DNA from: Acidobacteriota bacterium
GTDB lineage: Bacteria > Acidobacteriota > Blastocatellia > Pyrinomonadales > Pyrinomonadaceae
Length of the DNA stretch: 6,508 bases
Assembly: GCA_005790265.1 (NCBI GenBank)
Contig: SXVE01000126.1
Location: 1 to 6,508, forward strand
Reading direction: 5' to 3'
Both the position numbers and the translations under genes were made by a program. Of this stretch, positions 1 to 5,795 are shown in pieces; position 1 is the stretch's first letter; every line of letters begins with the position of its first letter. Under the pieces are notes generated by a model. That model saw nothing but the letters and a program-made list of their open reading frames with translations, was not told the DNA's origin and made no database searches.

Positions 1-2
1 GC

Positions 3-290
3 TATTATTTTTTCTTGGGACTTCTTTATCAAATATATCCAATAAGTTTCGATACTTTAGCTACGTTGTTGTTGCCGTTAAATCTTCCATACAACATTTA
101 CAAAAGCGTTTTTGGCTTATACTACGGTAACCCTCTTGTTGTTAAAGTATTGAATCTTACTGTAGCCATATTGATTTATTCCATCCCTTTTTATTTCATC
201 CTGAACTATTTCGCAAGAAAGAGAACTCCTGTAAATCAAAACATTGAAAATCCACCTGAGCCGCCAATTTTTGAATCCTCACGAACTTAA
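3..290 (+). CDS. Hypothetical small membrane protein, 3' fragment
   Basis: The reading frame is open from the left edge of the window to a TAA at 288-290, with no stop before the first possible start (TTG at 15), so the gene most likely begins outside the window. About 95 residues are visible. A hydrophobic stretch around LATLLLPLNLP is followed by a clear transmembrane helix (roughly VLNLTVAILIYSIPFYFILNYF), then a basic ARKR cluster and a short hydrophilic, proline-rich tail. This suggests an integral membrane protein with a cytoplasmic C-terminus. The first 240 bases are only about 32% G+C by hand count (77 of 240), well below the neighbouring genes, which may indicate an acquired or poorly conserved gene. 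I do not recognise a family. It is convergent with the operon to its right. Confidence 0.5.
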   Translation, partial: YYFFLGLLYQIYPISFDTLATLLLPLNLPYNIYKSVFGLYYGNPLVVKVLNLTVAILIYSIPFYFILNYFARKRTPVNQNIENPPEPPIFESSRT

Positions 291-332
291 AAACCTTCCT
301 AAAGTTAGTGTTTCTTTCGTGTTTGTTCGTGG

Positions 333-1292
333 CTAATTTCCCACTGTCAACACGACTTTTCCGGTTGTTTTTCGATTCTCAATCGCATCGTGCGCGTCTT
401 TAACTTTTTCAAAGGGAAATTCCGTCACCTGAATTTTCAAACGTCCCGCGCCGAAATTTTCCAGTAATTCTTTGGTAAATCTGATACGGTTTTCAACCGA
501 TTCGTTCATCAGCCAATAGCCGCGAATCGCGTGGTTTTTCGCCATCAAACTCAGCACCGAAACTTTGAAATCTTCGCCGCTCGCCGCACCGTAAACCCAC
601 ATCGTGCCGTGTTTAGCGAGAACTTTTAAGTTTTTGGCGACAATCTCACCGCCGACCATTTCGATCAGCCAGTCAACACCTTTGCCGTCGGTCGCCGTCA
701 AAACTTCGTCCATCCAATCCGGCTCGCTGTAATTGATCGCGAAATCCGCGCCAAGATCGGCGACGAGCTGTAATTTTTGCTCGCTTGAAGCCGTGCCGAT
801 AACTTTCAAACCTTTATGTTTCGCTAATTGAACGAGCAAACTTCCGACACCGCCCGCCGCTGCGTGAATCAAAATTGCTTGTCCCGCTTTCGCTTCGTCG
901 AGCAATCCGAGTGCCGTTAAACCCTGAACCAAAAGCGCGGTCGCTTCGCCGTAGCCGAGTTCGTCCGGCAAAGGCAAAACCGTCGCCGCTTTCGCCGTCG
1001 CATATTCCGCATAACCGCCGCTCAAAGCTGTCGCCAAAACGCGCTGACCTTTTTGCAGTTTCGACACTTCCGCGCCTGTTTCTTCAATCGTTCCGGCGAC
1101 TTCGTATCCCAAAACGACCGGCAAATCCGGCTTCGTCAAATAATTTCCGGCACGCATCATCGTGTCGGCGTAATTGATTCCCGCTGCCGCGACTTTGATT
1201 AAAACTTCGTCCGCTTTCGGCGTCGGTTTTTCGATTTCGTCAATTGATAATTTATCGCTTCCGCCAAGTTCGTGAACTCTGATTGCTTTCAT
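333..1292 (-). CDS. Zinc-free quinone oxidoreductase (MDR superfamily, NADPH-dependent)
   Basis: This 319-residue cytoplasmic enzyme belongs to the quinone oxidoreductase/zeta-crystallin branch of the medium-chain dehydrogenases, which use NADPH to reduce quinones or activated double bonds. An N-terminal GroES-like domain covers about residues 1-115 (GINYADTMMRAG, LGYEVAG). A Rossmann domain follows, with HAAAGGVGS at 143-151. Residues 137-158 fit the classical quinone oxidoreductase signature at every position from memory: G, Q, L, AA, GG, G, Q, K. The usual GHE zinc motif is replaced by GYE at 62-64 and I see no cysteine in the protein, so both zinc sites are absent, as expected for this branch. 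Length is normal for the family (about 320-330). It is the last gene of the probable operon, 13 bases after the monooxygenase stop. The upstream spacer is A/T only near the ATG and has no Shine-Dalgarno, so translation may depend on coupling. Substrate is unknown; crotonyl-CoA or enone reduction are alternatives. Confidence 0.93.
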   Translation of the reverse strand: MKAIRVHELGGSDKLSIDEIEKPTPKADEVLIKVAAAGINYADTMMRAGNYLTKPDLPVVLGYEVAGTIEETGAEVSKLQKGQRVLATALSGGYAEYATAKAATVLPLPDELGYGEATALLVQGLTALGLLDEAKAGQAILIHAAAGGVGSLLVQLAKHKGLKVIGTASSEQKLQLVADLGADFAINYSEPDWMDEVLTATDGKGVDWLIEMVGGEIVAKNLKVLAKHGTMWVYGAASGEDFKVSVLSLMAKNHAIRGYWLMNESVENRIRFTKELLENFGAGRLKIQVTEFPFEKVKDAHDAIENRKTTGKVVLTVGN

Positions 1293-1305
1293 ATTTTTTT
1301 ATAAT

Positions 1306-2328
1306 TTAAGCTGTTTTTTTCGCAGCGTTTTCATTAAAAAGTTCGGCGATGATTTCATACGAGCGCAGACGTTTTTGCTGATCGTAAACCATCGCGTTAA
1401 CCATAATTTCGTCGGCTTTCGTTTCTTCTAAGTACGCTTCCAGTTTGCGTTTGACCGTATCTTTGCTTCCGATAATCGAGCCGCCGGTGCGCGATTCGAC
1501 GAGTGCTTTTTCCTGTGCGTTCCAGATCGAATTCATATCGGCAACCGGCGGCGGAATTTTGCCCGGTTTGCCGCGAATCAAATTCAAAAACGACTGCGTT
1601 TGCGAAGTCGCCAAAAACTCGGCTTCTTCGTCCGAGTCAGCCGCGACGATATTTAGAGCGACCATCGCATAAGGCTTTGGCAAATCGTCCGATGGTTGAA
1701 AAGTCTGTCGGTAAAGTTTGAGCGCGGGCAAAGTGTATTCGGGCGAAAAATGCGCCGCAAATGCGAACGGCAAACCCAAAACTCCCGCCAAATGCGCCGA
1801 AAAACCGCTCGAACTCAAAAGCCAGATCGGAACATTCAAACCCGCGCCCGGAACGGCTTGGACTTTTTGATTTGCGACAGTTTCCTTGAAAAAGAATCGC
1901 AGTTCTTCCAACTGTTCGGGAAATTCTTCGCCGTCATTATTCAAATTTCGCCGCAGCGCCATCGTCGCCGGACGATCAGTTCCCGGCGCACGTCCCAAAC
2001 CTAAATCAATGCGTCCCGGATAAAGACTTTCGAGCGTTCCGAACTGCTCGGCGATCACAATCGGCGCGTGATTAGAAAGCATAATTCCGCCCGAACCGAC
2101 GCGAATTTTTTCCGTATTTCCGGCAACATACCCGATCACGACCGAAGTCGCCGCGCTCGCAATGCCGACCATATTGTGATGCTCGGCAAGCCAAAATCGG
2201 TGATAACCCAGTTGTTCCGCGCGCTGCGCTAAACTCAGAGTTCGCTTAAACGCATCGTTCACTGTTTCGCCTTCAAAAACGGGCGACAAATCCAAAACCG
2301 AAAACGGAATTTTTGTCATACTGCTCAT
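1306..2328 (-). CDS. yhbW: LLM-class flavin-dependent oxidoreductase, YhbW/MsnO8 type
   Basis: The product (340 residues from the chosen start) is a single-domain luciferase-like TIM-barrel protein that would use reduced FMN and oxygen, in the cytoplasm. It closely follows E. coli YhbW as I remember it: FSVLDLSPVFEG at 9-20, GYHRFWLAEHHN at 41-52, IASAATSVVIGY, then AEQFGTLESLYPGRIDLGLG at about 93-112 and RAPGTD. Near the end, ADEIMVNAMVYDQQKRLRSYE matches the family C-terminus. The frame is open upstream to 2379, but that extension would overlap the exporter gene. The ATG at 2328 has an AAGGGG ribosome site 4 bases before it and places the family-conserved FSVLDL at the correct distance from the N-terminus, so I prefer it; ATG 2319 is a weaker option. 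It lies 16 bases after the exporter stop and 13 before the MDR gene. YhbW's physiological substrate is not known to me, and MsnO8 is a biosynthetic relative, so the reaction here is open. Confidence 0.93.
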   Translation of the reverse strand: MSSMTKIPFSVLDLSPVFEGETVNDAFKRTLSLAQRAEQLGYHRFWLAEHHNMVGIASAATSVVIGYVAGNTEKIRVGSGGIMLSNHAPIVIAEQFGTLESLYPGRIDLGLGRAPGTDRPATMALRRNLNNDGEEFPEQLEELRFFFKETVANQKVQAVPGAGLNVPIWLLSSSGFSAHLAGVLGLPFAFAAHFSPEYTLPALKLYRQTFQPSDDLPKPYAMVALNIVAADSDEEAEFLATSQTQSFLNLIRGKPGKIPPPVADMNSIWNAQEKALVESRTGGSIIGSKDTVKRKLEAYLEETKADEIMVNAMVYDQQKRLRSYEIIAELFNENAAKKTA

Positions 2329-2332
2329 AATT

Positions 2333-2338
2333 CCCCTT
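2333..2338 (-). promoter_or_regulatory. Ribosome binding site for the YhbW-like gene
   Basis: On the minus strand AAGGGG is followed by AATT and ATG (2328). It lies between the exporter stop (TAG at 2345-2347) and the monooxygenase start, and it decides the start against the longer frame beginning at 2379. Confidence 0.7.
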
Positions 2339-2344
2339 AATTCT

Positions 2345-3595
2345 CTATCCGGCGACTGCAAATTTTTCCTCGTTCGCAACCGCGGTTTCGTTCTCTTTTT
2401 CCTTTAATTTTCTGTTAAGCATCGTCGCGATAAAAATGCTGAATAAAATAATCGCGATGCTCAGATAGCCCGTAATTTCGTAATGCTCGATGCGATTGTC
2501 CGGCATTTTGACAACGATCAAACCTGCCAGAACCGACGCTAGACCGACGAATATTTGTTGCACAGACGAGTTGAAACTCATAAAACTGCCGCGTCTTTCG
2601 GGCGACACGACGTTGGAAACCATCGCTTGTGCGGGAATCATTCTGCCTGACGAAATGATGAACCATAACCCTGTGATGCACAGCACGAAATAAAACGGAA
2701 TCGCCGGAAGATTTGTAATCAGAGCGATCAGCGGAACGCCCGCGACGGCGAGAAAAATAAACAGATTATATTTCCCGATTTTGTCCGCGAGCCGTCCGAT
2801 GAGCGGCGAAGTAATCATCGTCAGCGCGCCGCCGACCATATAAATTACCGGCGTTTGTGTCTTGGAAAATCCCATATTAAATTCCATAAACGGGTTGATA
2901 AACGGGATAATCATAAAATGTCCCATCATCAGAAACGCCGTCAGCGCGAGCGCGTAAAGCTGGCTGGAATTTCTGAAAACGTCGCCGATTAACTGCGTCG
3001 GACTGATTTTCTGACGATTTTCGACGAGCAGATGCGCGTCCATTTTCGGCAGAAATTTAATCAAAAACGGAACTAACAAAACGCCCAGGATGACGACGAA
3101 AAAGAACGGCGCGTGCCAATTGAAAAGATTGGCGATATACAGCCCGAACGGCACGCCGAAAACCGAAGCCGCCGAAAATGCCGCCATAATCATTCCCATC
3201 GCCGAAGCGCGGCGTTCATACGGAATGATGTCGGCGACGATAGACAAAACTTGCGCGCCGATCAATCCGCCGAACAAACCCGCAACAATTCGCGAAATCA
3301 ATAAAATTTCGTAGCGCGGCGAAATTGCGCAGCACAAAGTTCCGATCAAAAATCCCGCGTAAGCCCACAGCAAAACTTTTTTGCGATCGAAATTGTCCAC
3401 AAAAAACGCCGCCAAAAACCCCGACGCGCCCGCGCTGAAAGTGTATGCCGCCACCAGCATCGAAAACTGCTGCGAGCTGATGTCGAAATACGGCATCAGA
3501 TAATTGCCAAGCGGCATCATGATCATAAAGTCGAGAATGTGCGTGAAATTCAAGACCGTCAGCAGCAGCAAAATTATTTTTTCTTTAGACATCAT
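2345..3595 (-). CDS. MFS transporter, DHA1-like exporter (12 TM)
   Basis: From the ATG at 3595 this is a 416-residue inner-membrane protein with about 12 hydrophobic segments, typical of proton-driven drug or metabolite exporters of the major facilitator superfamily. The first helix reads NFTHILDFMIMMPLG (16-30). The loop between helices 2 and 3 has the MFS motif A form G59...D67-N-F-D-R-K-K73. A glycine/proline-rich GVPFG at 147-151 sits in the helix 5 region. A long cytoplasmic loop (about 180-210) separates the halves, and a second motif A-like GRLADKIGKY lies at 267-276. SPERRGSFMSFNSSVQQ at 331-347 precedes the helix 11 region. The C-terminal tail is charged and cytoplasmic. An in-frame TTG at 3640 with GGAG 6 bases upstream gives a 15-residue longer N-terminus, but those residues look non-conserved and coincide with a repeat block; family members start near MSKEK. 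It is the first gene of the probable operon with the YhbW-like and MDR genes. Substrate is not predictable. Confidence 0.92.
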   Translation of the reverse strand: MMSKEKIILLLLTVLNFTHILDFMIMMPLGNYLMPYFDISSQQFSMLVAAYTFSAGASGFLAAFFVDNFDRKKVLLWAYAGFLIGTLCCAISPRYEILLISRIVAGLFGGLIGAQVLSIVADIIPYERRASAMGMIMAAFSAASVFGVPFGLYIANLFNWHAPFFFVVILGVLLVPFLIKFLPKMDAHLLVENRQKISPTQLIGDVFRNSSQLYALALTAFLMMGHFMIIPFINPFMEFNMGFSKTQTPVIYMVGGALTMITSPLIGRLADKIGKYNLFIFLAVAGVPLIALITNLPAIPFYFVLCITGLWFIISSGRMIPAQAMVSNVVSPERRGSFMSFNSSVQQIFVGLASVLAGLIVVKMPDNRIEHYEITGYLSIAIILFSIFIATMLNRKLKEKENETAVANEEKFAVAG

Positions 3596-3596
3596 T

Positions 3597-3638
3597 GGCA
3601 GTATTGTTCGATTTGCAATTGTTTCGACGCAATTGTTC
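3597..3638 (-). repeat. Three contiguous imperfect repeats upstream of the exporter gene
   Basis: Read on the minus strand, the 42 bases directly before the exporter ATG divide into three adjoining units: GAACAATTGCGTC (3638-3626), GAAACAATTGCAAATC (3625-3610) and GAACAATACTGCC (3609-3597). They share GAA(A)CAAT followed by TGC in two of the three. Each of the first two contains the palindrome CAATTG. This is directly visible. A role as a regulator binding site is inference; a chance A/T-rich pattern is possible over so short a span. Confidence 0.4.
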
Positions 3639-3686
3639 AAAAAATTCTCCGCCGAATTTAGGCTTATCCAGCCTTTTTCCGGCGTT

Positions 3687-3734
3687 TAAAAAATCGAATT
3701 TCGCCCGTTTGCGATTCTGACAAACGGGCGAAAT
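3687..3734 (-). terminator. Rho-independent terminator of the P-domain gene
   Basis: The arms 3698-3711 and 3721-3734 are perfect 14-base inverse complements (core CGCCCGTTTG / CAAACGGGCG) around a 9-base loop. On the minus strand the stem is followed by TCG and then a run of six T and AAA. The T-run lies only on the minus-strand side, so it terminates transcription arriving from the P-domain gene, whose stop is 68 bases upstream. It insulates the exporter operon from that gene, implying the operon has its own promoter between about 3600 and 3690. Confidence 0.85.
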
Positions 3735-3802
3735 CAAAAGCGTGACCGATTGCGTGGCAATAAATTCGATAATGAAATTTGCTACCCTGCAAAATCATTC
3801 GC

Positions 3803-5314
3803 TTATTGTTCGGTAAAGACCATTTCAGTCAGCTGTTCGCTAAGACTGACGACTTGCGGTGCAAACGTGTGTTTTTTGTGATTGATCGAGAAAATGTACG
3901 TTTGACCGACCTCCATATCCTCGAACCGGAAATACCCGAAAGCATTGGTCAGTGCGAAACGGGTTTCGCCGTCGGGCATAGTTACCTGAACAACCGCACG
4001 GCTGACTCCGCGATTGGCTCTCGTTAAAACCCTGCCGGCAACGAAAGTATCGGCGGCGGTCGGCGCAAGTATTAGTGATACATCGTCAATCGTAAAACTG
4101 TCGCCGTTCGCCGATGGACGGTTATAAGTGAACAAAATCGTGTGCGATGCGCCGTTTGCATACGCCCCAATATTAACTCTCCGCTCCGTGTAAGCCGTTT
4201 CCGGCACAGCCGGTTCGTTAATCGTTTGCAAAACCGCTCCGTCTACCGAAACCGTCAGCGTCGAGCTGTTCGGCGCGTTCGTTCGACCGATTCGCAAATA
4301 ATAGCTCAACTGCGTTGCGCCGACCGGAATGATAAATGATTGTTGGGCTGTTCCCGTTTCCGCCGCCGTCGCCGTGTCCGATGCGCCGTCAAACCAAACC
4401 CAGCCGTTGCCAGTGCGCTGACCAGCCGTGCCTGCGCCGTTGCCGCAAGCGGCAGTTGTGCAGAGCGAAGTGGTGAAAGCCGTCGAAGTCGAACTCCAAA
4501 AAGGATTTGTTATAACCGTCGTTCCCGTGTTTTGTTCGAAACCGCCGTCTTGAAAAGCTCCCGGAACCGGCGTCGGCGTCGGCGTAACAGCAGGCGTGGG
4601 CGTCGGCGTCGCGCCGCCGGTCAAAATGTCTAAATTAGCTGCCGTTACGGTGCCCGTGTCGCCGGTTGCGCGGTCTCGAAAAGTTAGAGTCCAAACGCCG
4701 TTTGCCTGTGCCGGTGTCAGTCCGCTGAAAGTAGCGGTTAAATTTGTAAAAGGCGGAGGATTAGTTTGTCCTGCGCCGCCCGGTGCCGTCGTGCGGTAAA
4801 CTTCCGGCGTCACAATGCAGTCGGTTCCGCAGGCGGCAGCGGTGGCAACCGTCCAAATGTTTAATGTAGATTGATCTCTAAACAGGTATCTGCCGCTTAA
4901 GTTTGACGAGTCACCGGCGGCTGTTGCGGTAGTGGCTCCAACGCGGCTAAAGATTGGTATTGACGGCGAACCGCCCGGAGCGGCGAGAACCACATCCAAA
5001 TCTCCGATCCAGGTGTGCGTCATCGTCACATCAACCGTCACACTTGAGATGGTTTGCGTTACACCGGAAACGTTGAAATTGACGACCAGCGGCGTACCGT
5101 AGGTGCCGTTTGTCGTTGAGTCTGCAATAGCGCCAACGCCGGTTCCGGGATAAACTGCGGAAGGCATCATTAACGCTTTTTGAAATTTTTTGTCGGTAGA
5201 TTCATCATCCGTCTGCGCCGAACTGGTCATCGCCGAGAAGATGTTCCACAATCCCAAGGCGAGTAACGCCGTAATTACTAAAATCGGGCGAATAGTTTCT
5301 GATTTTTTTGCCAT
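3803..5314 (-). CDS. Secreted P-domain protein with Thr-Pro linker and C-terminal regulatory-like domain
   Basis: This 503-residue exported protein has an N-terminal signal: basic KK, hydrophobic core at about 10-28 and a likely cleavage after SSA (residue 33). Residues about 60-232 form a proprotein-convertase P/Homo B domain, recognised by VDVTMTHTWIGDLDVVLAAPGG (94-115, shown in parts: THTWIGDLDVVL) and the closing ANGVWTLTFRDRATGDTG. A TPTPTP...TPTPTP linker spans 236-251. Residues about 253-418 look like a beta-sandwich (FQDGGFE start, GWVWFDG, VDGAVLQTI, FTIDDVSL end) resembling carbohydrate-binding or MAM-type modules. Residues about 424-503 form a carboxypeptidase-regulatory-like domain (VAGRVLTRANRGV, GYFRFEDMEVGQTY). 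Cysteines at 162/166 and 284/290 could form small disulphide loops. There is no protease catalytic domain, although P domains usually follow subtilisin-like or other proteases, so a binding or adhesive role is inferred. The ATG has AGGAG 5 bases upstream, and the gene ends in its own terminator. Confidence 0.9.
   Translation of the reverse strand: MAKKSETIRPILVITALLALGLWNIFSAMTSSAQTDDESTDKKFQKALMMPSAVYPGTGVGAIADSTTNGTYGTPLVVNFNVSGVTQTISSVTVDVTMTHTWIGDLDVVLAAPGGSPSIPIFSRVGATTATAAGDSSNLSGRYLFRDQSTLNIWTVATAAACGTDCIVTPEVYRTTAPGGAGQTNPPPFTNLTATFSGLTPAQANGVWTLTFRDRATGDTGTVTAANLDILTGGATPTPTPAVTPTPTPVPGAFQDGGFEQNTGTTVITNPFWSSTSTAFTTSLCTTAACGNGAGTAGQRTGNGWVWFDGASDTATAAETGTAQQSFIIPVGATQLSYYLRIGRTNAPNSSTLTVSVDGAVLQTINEPAVPETAYTERRVNIGAYANGASHTILFTYNRPSANGDSFTIDDVSLILAPTAADTFVAGRVLTRANRGVSRAVVQVTMPDGETRFALTNAFGYFRFEDMEVGQTYIFSINHKKHTFAPQVVSLSEQLTEMVFTEQ
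4562..4609 (-). repeat. Thr-Pro linker coding repeat
   Basis: On the minus strand ACG/CCG-like Thr and Pro codons alternate in two runs (TPTPTP, then AV, then TPTPTPVP; residues 236-251). It joins the P domain to the beta-sandwich module as an extended, flexible spacer. Such GC-rich codon repeats are prone to length change by slippage. Confidence 0.7.
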
Positions 5315-5319
5315 TTATT

Positions 5320-5324
5320 CTCCT
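5320..5324 (-). promoter_or_regulatory. Ribosome binding site for the P-domain gene
   Basis: AGGAG on the minus strand followed by a 5-base spacer (AATAA) and the ATG at 5314. It is the best Shine-Dalgarno in the window and fixes the start just before the signal peptide. Confidence 0.75.
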
Positions 5325-5343
5325 ATCAAGTAAAGATCGCCGG

Positions 5344-5365
5344 GTTCGAGCGGAAGCGCTCAAAC
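5344..5365 (-). promoter_or_regulatory. Leader hairpin upstream of the P-domain gene
   Basis: In the minus-strand RNA, GUUUGAGCG pairs with CGCUCGAAC over 9 pairs, one of them a U-G wobble, closing a CUUC tetraloop. It lies about 20 bases upstream of the Shine-Dalgarno. No T-run follows, so it is not a terminator; it could stabilise the messenger or tune translation. The structure is seen by eye and the function is inference. Confidence 0.45.
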
Positions 5366-5367
5366 TG

Positions 5368-5385
5368 TTTACATTATTTTGTAAA
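5368..5385. promoter_or_regulatory. Palindrome TTTACA-N6-TGTAAA, possible operator
   Basis: Perfect 6-base arms at 5368-5373 and 5380-5385 around a 6-base spacer. It would fall just downstream of the predicted transcription start of the P-domain gene, a usual place for a repressor site. The half-site with flank, TTTACATT, recurs at 5443-5450, upstream of the predicted -35. I do not assign a regulator. Confidence 0.35.
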
Positions 5386-5398
5386 TTTTCCTACTTGA

Positions 5399-5428
5399 AT
5401 AATAATTGCCGAACCACAGAATTGTCGA
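5399..5428 (-). promoter_or_regulatory. Candidate sigma-70 promoter of the P-domain gene
   Basis: On the minus strand TCGACA (5428-5423, five of six to TTGACA), an 18-base spacer and TATTAT (5404-5399, five of six to TATAAT). The implied start near 5392 gives a leader of about 75-80 bases containing the palindrome, the hairpin and the Shine-Dalgarno. Identified by eye in an A/T-rich region where chance matches are common. Confidence 0.35.
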
Positions 5429-5795
5429 GCTTATTTATATTTTTTACATTTTTAAATTCGCCCTCTCGAACGCCGAATTATTCAAGACCAATTCTCCGCT
5501 GACCGAAGCCAATCCTCTCGTTATTAAACTAATACAGTTTTTGCCCAATGGTGTTTTATGCAGCGCCGTTCGGCAAAAACCTCGAAAGCATTTGTTCACC
5601 CGTCAATTCGCCAGCCCACGTTTTCGAGCGCGATTTTCGTTGGCGACGCGACAGCTGACAATCGCCGCTCTCCGCACAGATTTCGAGCAGCGAAGAATTC
5701 AGCAATTCGTCTGATTTTTGCTTCGGTCGAAACATCAAAAAGAATGCGCGAATCGTGACAGACGCGGACTTTTATTTTTAATTTACGTTCAGAAT
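5429..5795. other. Intergenic stretch without a convincing gene
   Basis: This stretch, between the P-domain promoter and the SDR stop, has no gene I can support. Between 5556 and 5758 open frames overlap on both strands: a minus frame of about 60 residues ending at 5556 (C-terminus ELTGEQMLSRFLPNGAA) and plus frames of 66 and 102 residues. None has a Shine-Dalgarno and none matches a family I know. The base composition of 5561-5760 resembles coding DNA more than the A/T-rich 5429-5460, so a decayed gene fragment is possible. Small inverted repeats (GCCG-TT-CGGC at 5565-5574; AAACT-N5-AGTTT at 5526-5540) are too short to call terminators. No clear SDR terminator is seen. Confidence 0.5.

Noticed and set aside
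280..331. Inverse complement CACGAAC (280-286) / GTTCGTG (325-331) spanning the convergent gene ends, as a bidirectional terminator
   Set aside because: Only 7 pairs with a 38-base loop and no suitable T-run after either arm; likely chance.
2329..2379. Longer N-terminus for the YhbW-like protein starting at 2379
   Set aside because: It would overlap the exporter's 3' end, and the added residues do not belong to the family; the ATG at 2328 has its own Shine-Dalgarno.
4562..4609. GGCGTC-type repeats as a CRISPR or tandem satellite
   Set aside because: They are explained by alternating Thr-Pro codons within a single open reading frame.
4142..4799. Plus-strand open frames opposite the P-domain gene
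   Set aside because: Arg/Ser/Val-rich shadow translations of the GC-rich Thr-Pro and Ala-Thr coding region, with no ribosome sites or recognisable domains.
5714..5741. TTTTTG / CAAAAA inverted repeat as an SDR terminator
   Set aside because: A/T-only 6-base arms with a 16-base loop; too weak to support a terminator.
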